A program made the position numbers and the translations under genes. From Dipteris shenzhenensis (Eukaryota > Polypodiophyta > Polypodiopsida > Gleicheniales), in assembly GCA_047967505.1 (NCBI GenBank), contig CM106539.1: a stretch of DNA of 64,000 bases, one strand, 5' to 3'. Under the pieces are notes generated by a model. The model saw only the letters and a list, made by a program, of their open reading frames with translations, searched no databases and was not told where the DNA came from. Below are positions 63,835 to 64,000 of the stretch, piece after piece (the first letter of the stretch is position 1; every line of letters starts with the position of its first letter).

Positions 63835-63975
63835 TAAAGTTCTAGCATAGTTTTTTTTAAGCAAAACTTGGAAGCAAAAGCCTCTACAAAGTTCTAGCAT
63901 AGTTTTTTTCCAACAAAACTTGGAAGCAAAAGTCTGTGCAAAATTCCAGTGCGGTTTTTCCCAACACAACTAATT
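63835..63975. repeat. ~57-bp tandem repeats at the right edge
   Basis: Three imperfect units of GTTCTAGCATAGTTTTTTT...CAAAACTTGGAAGCAAAAG (from 63,838, 63,893 and 63,940). Confidence 0.75.
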
Positions 63976-64000
63976 CTTGGAAGACCGAAGTTCCCGAGAG

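Noticed and set aside
63556-63969. 137-codon minus-strand frame
   Set aside because: Half is a ~57-bp tandem repeat and half a CT-rich low-complexity tract. No coding signature.

Overview
This is a gene-poor, repeat-packed stretch of nuclear DNA from a land plant, probably one with a large genome. The evidence is nested plant-type transposons: En/Spm (CACTA) DNA elements with TNP2, DUF4218 and DUF4216 domains, a Ty3 chromovirus, Tat/Athila-like Ty3 elements, and ~180-bp satellite arrays. The window alone does not show which plant group it comes from. I found no intact host gene. Almost all coding sequence is transposon-derived and broken.

Left part (1-21.5 kb): a decayed CACTA element on the minus strand (TNP2 transposase at 47-2,905, a TNP1-like exon at about 3 kb). 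It resumes at 16,774 with intron-like sequence and satellite 1. A short-LTR retroelement split it at an ATCAG duplication (3,137-16,773). That insert is a tandem LTR-internal-LTR-internal-LTR array with three ~170-bp LTRs. It was itself hit by a Tat-like Ty3 element (D, 4,875), which was hit by a chromovirus (E, 7,735-12,739). A deletion then removed the end of E and the rest of D. A reversed solo LTR of the D family lies in the second internal region (15,467-16,456). Satellite 2 (18.6-21.5 kb) has a ~182-bp monomer in a three-monomer higher-order repeat.

Middle (21.5-49.2 kb): Ty3 pol scraps; two minus-strand relics of the D/C superfamily (H, 24.3-25.6 kb; F, 25.6-31.45 kb); a locus (31.8-33.9 kb) that is an inverted duplicate of the sequence flanking the right-hand CACTA; and a complete plus-strand Ty3 element C (35,616-44,735) with 1-kb LTRs and an ACCAC duplication. 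Satellite 3 follows, next to a large imperfect inverted repeat.

Right part (49.2-64 kb): an end-complete 11.8-kb CACTA element (49,233-61,034) with matching terminal inverted repeats, a TGT duplication and hairpin-rich subterminal repeats. Both halves carry inverted copies of the same TNP1-like 3' end. Inside are satellite 1, several tandem duplications and probable captured host-gene fragments. Beyond it begins another Ty3 element (G) with its LTR and primer-binding site at 62-63.1 kb.

Most informative observations: (1) three insertions have pre-insertion sites preserved elsewhere in the window; (2) the D/C/F Ty3 family has an extra plant-type RNase H domain plus CCHC knuckle upstream of gag, while its usual RNase H has lost its catalytic residues; (3) the CACTA element has a fold-back layout; (4) satellite 2 has a trimeric higher-order structure.
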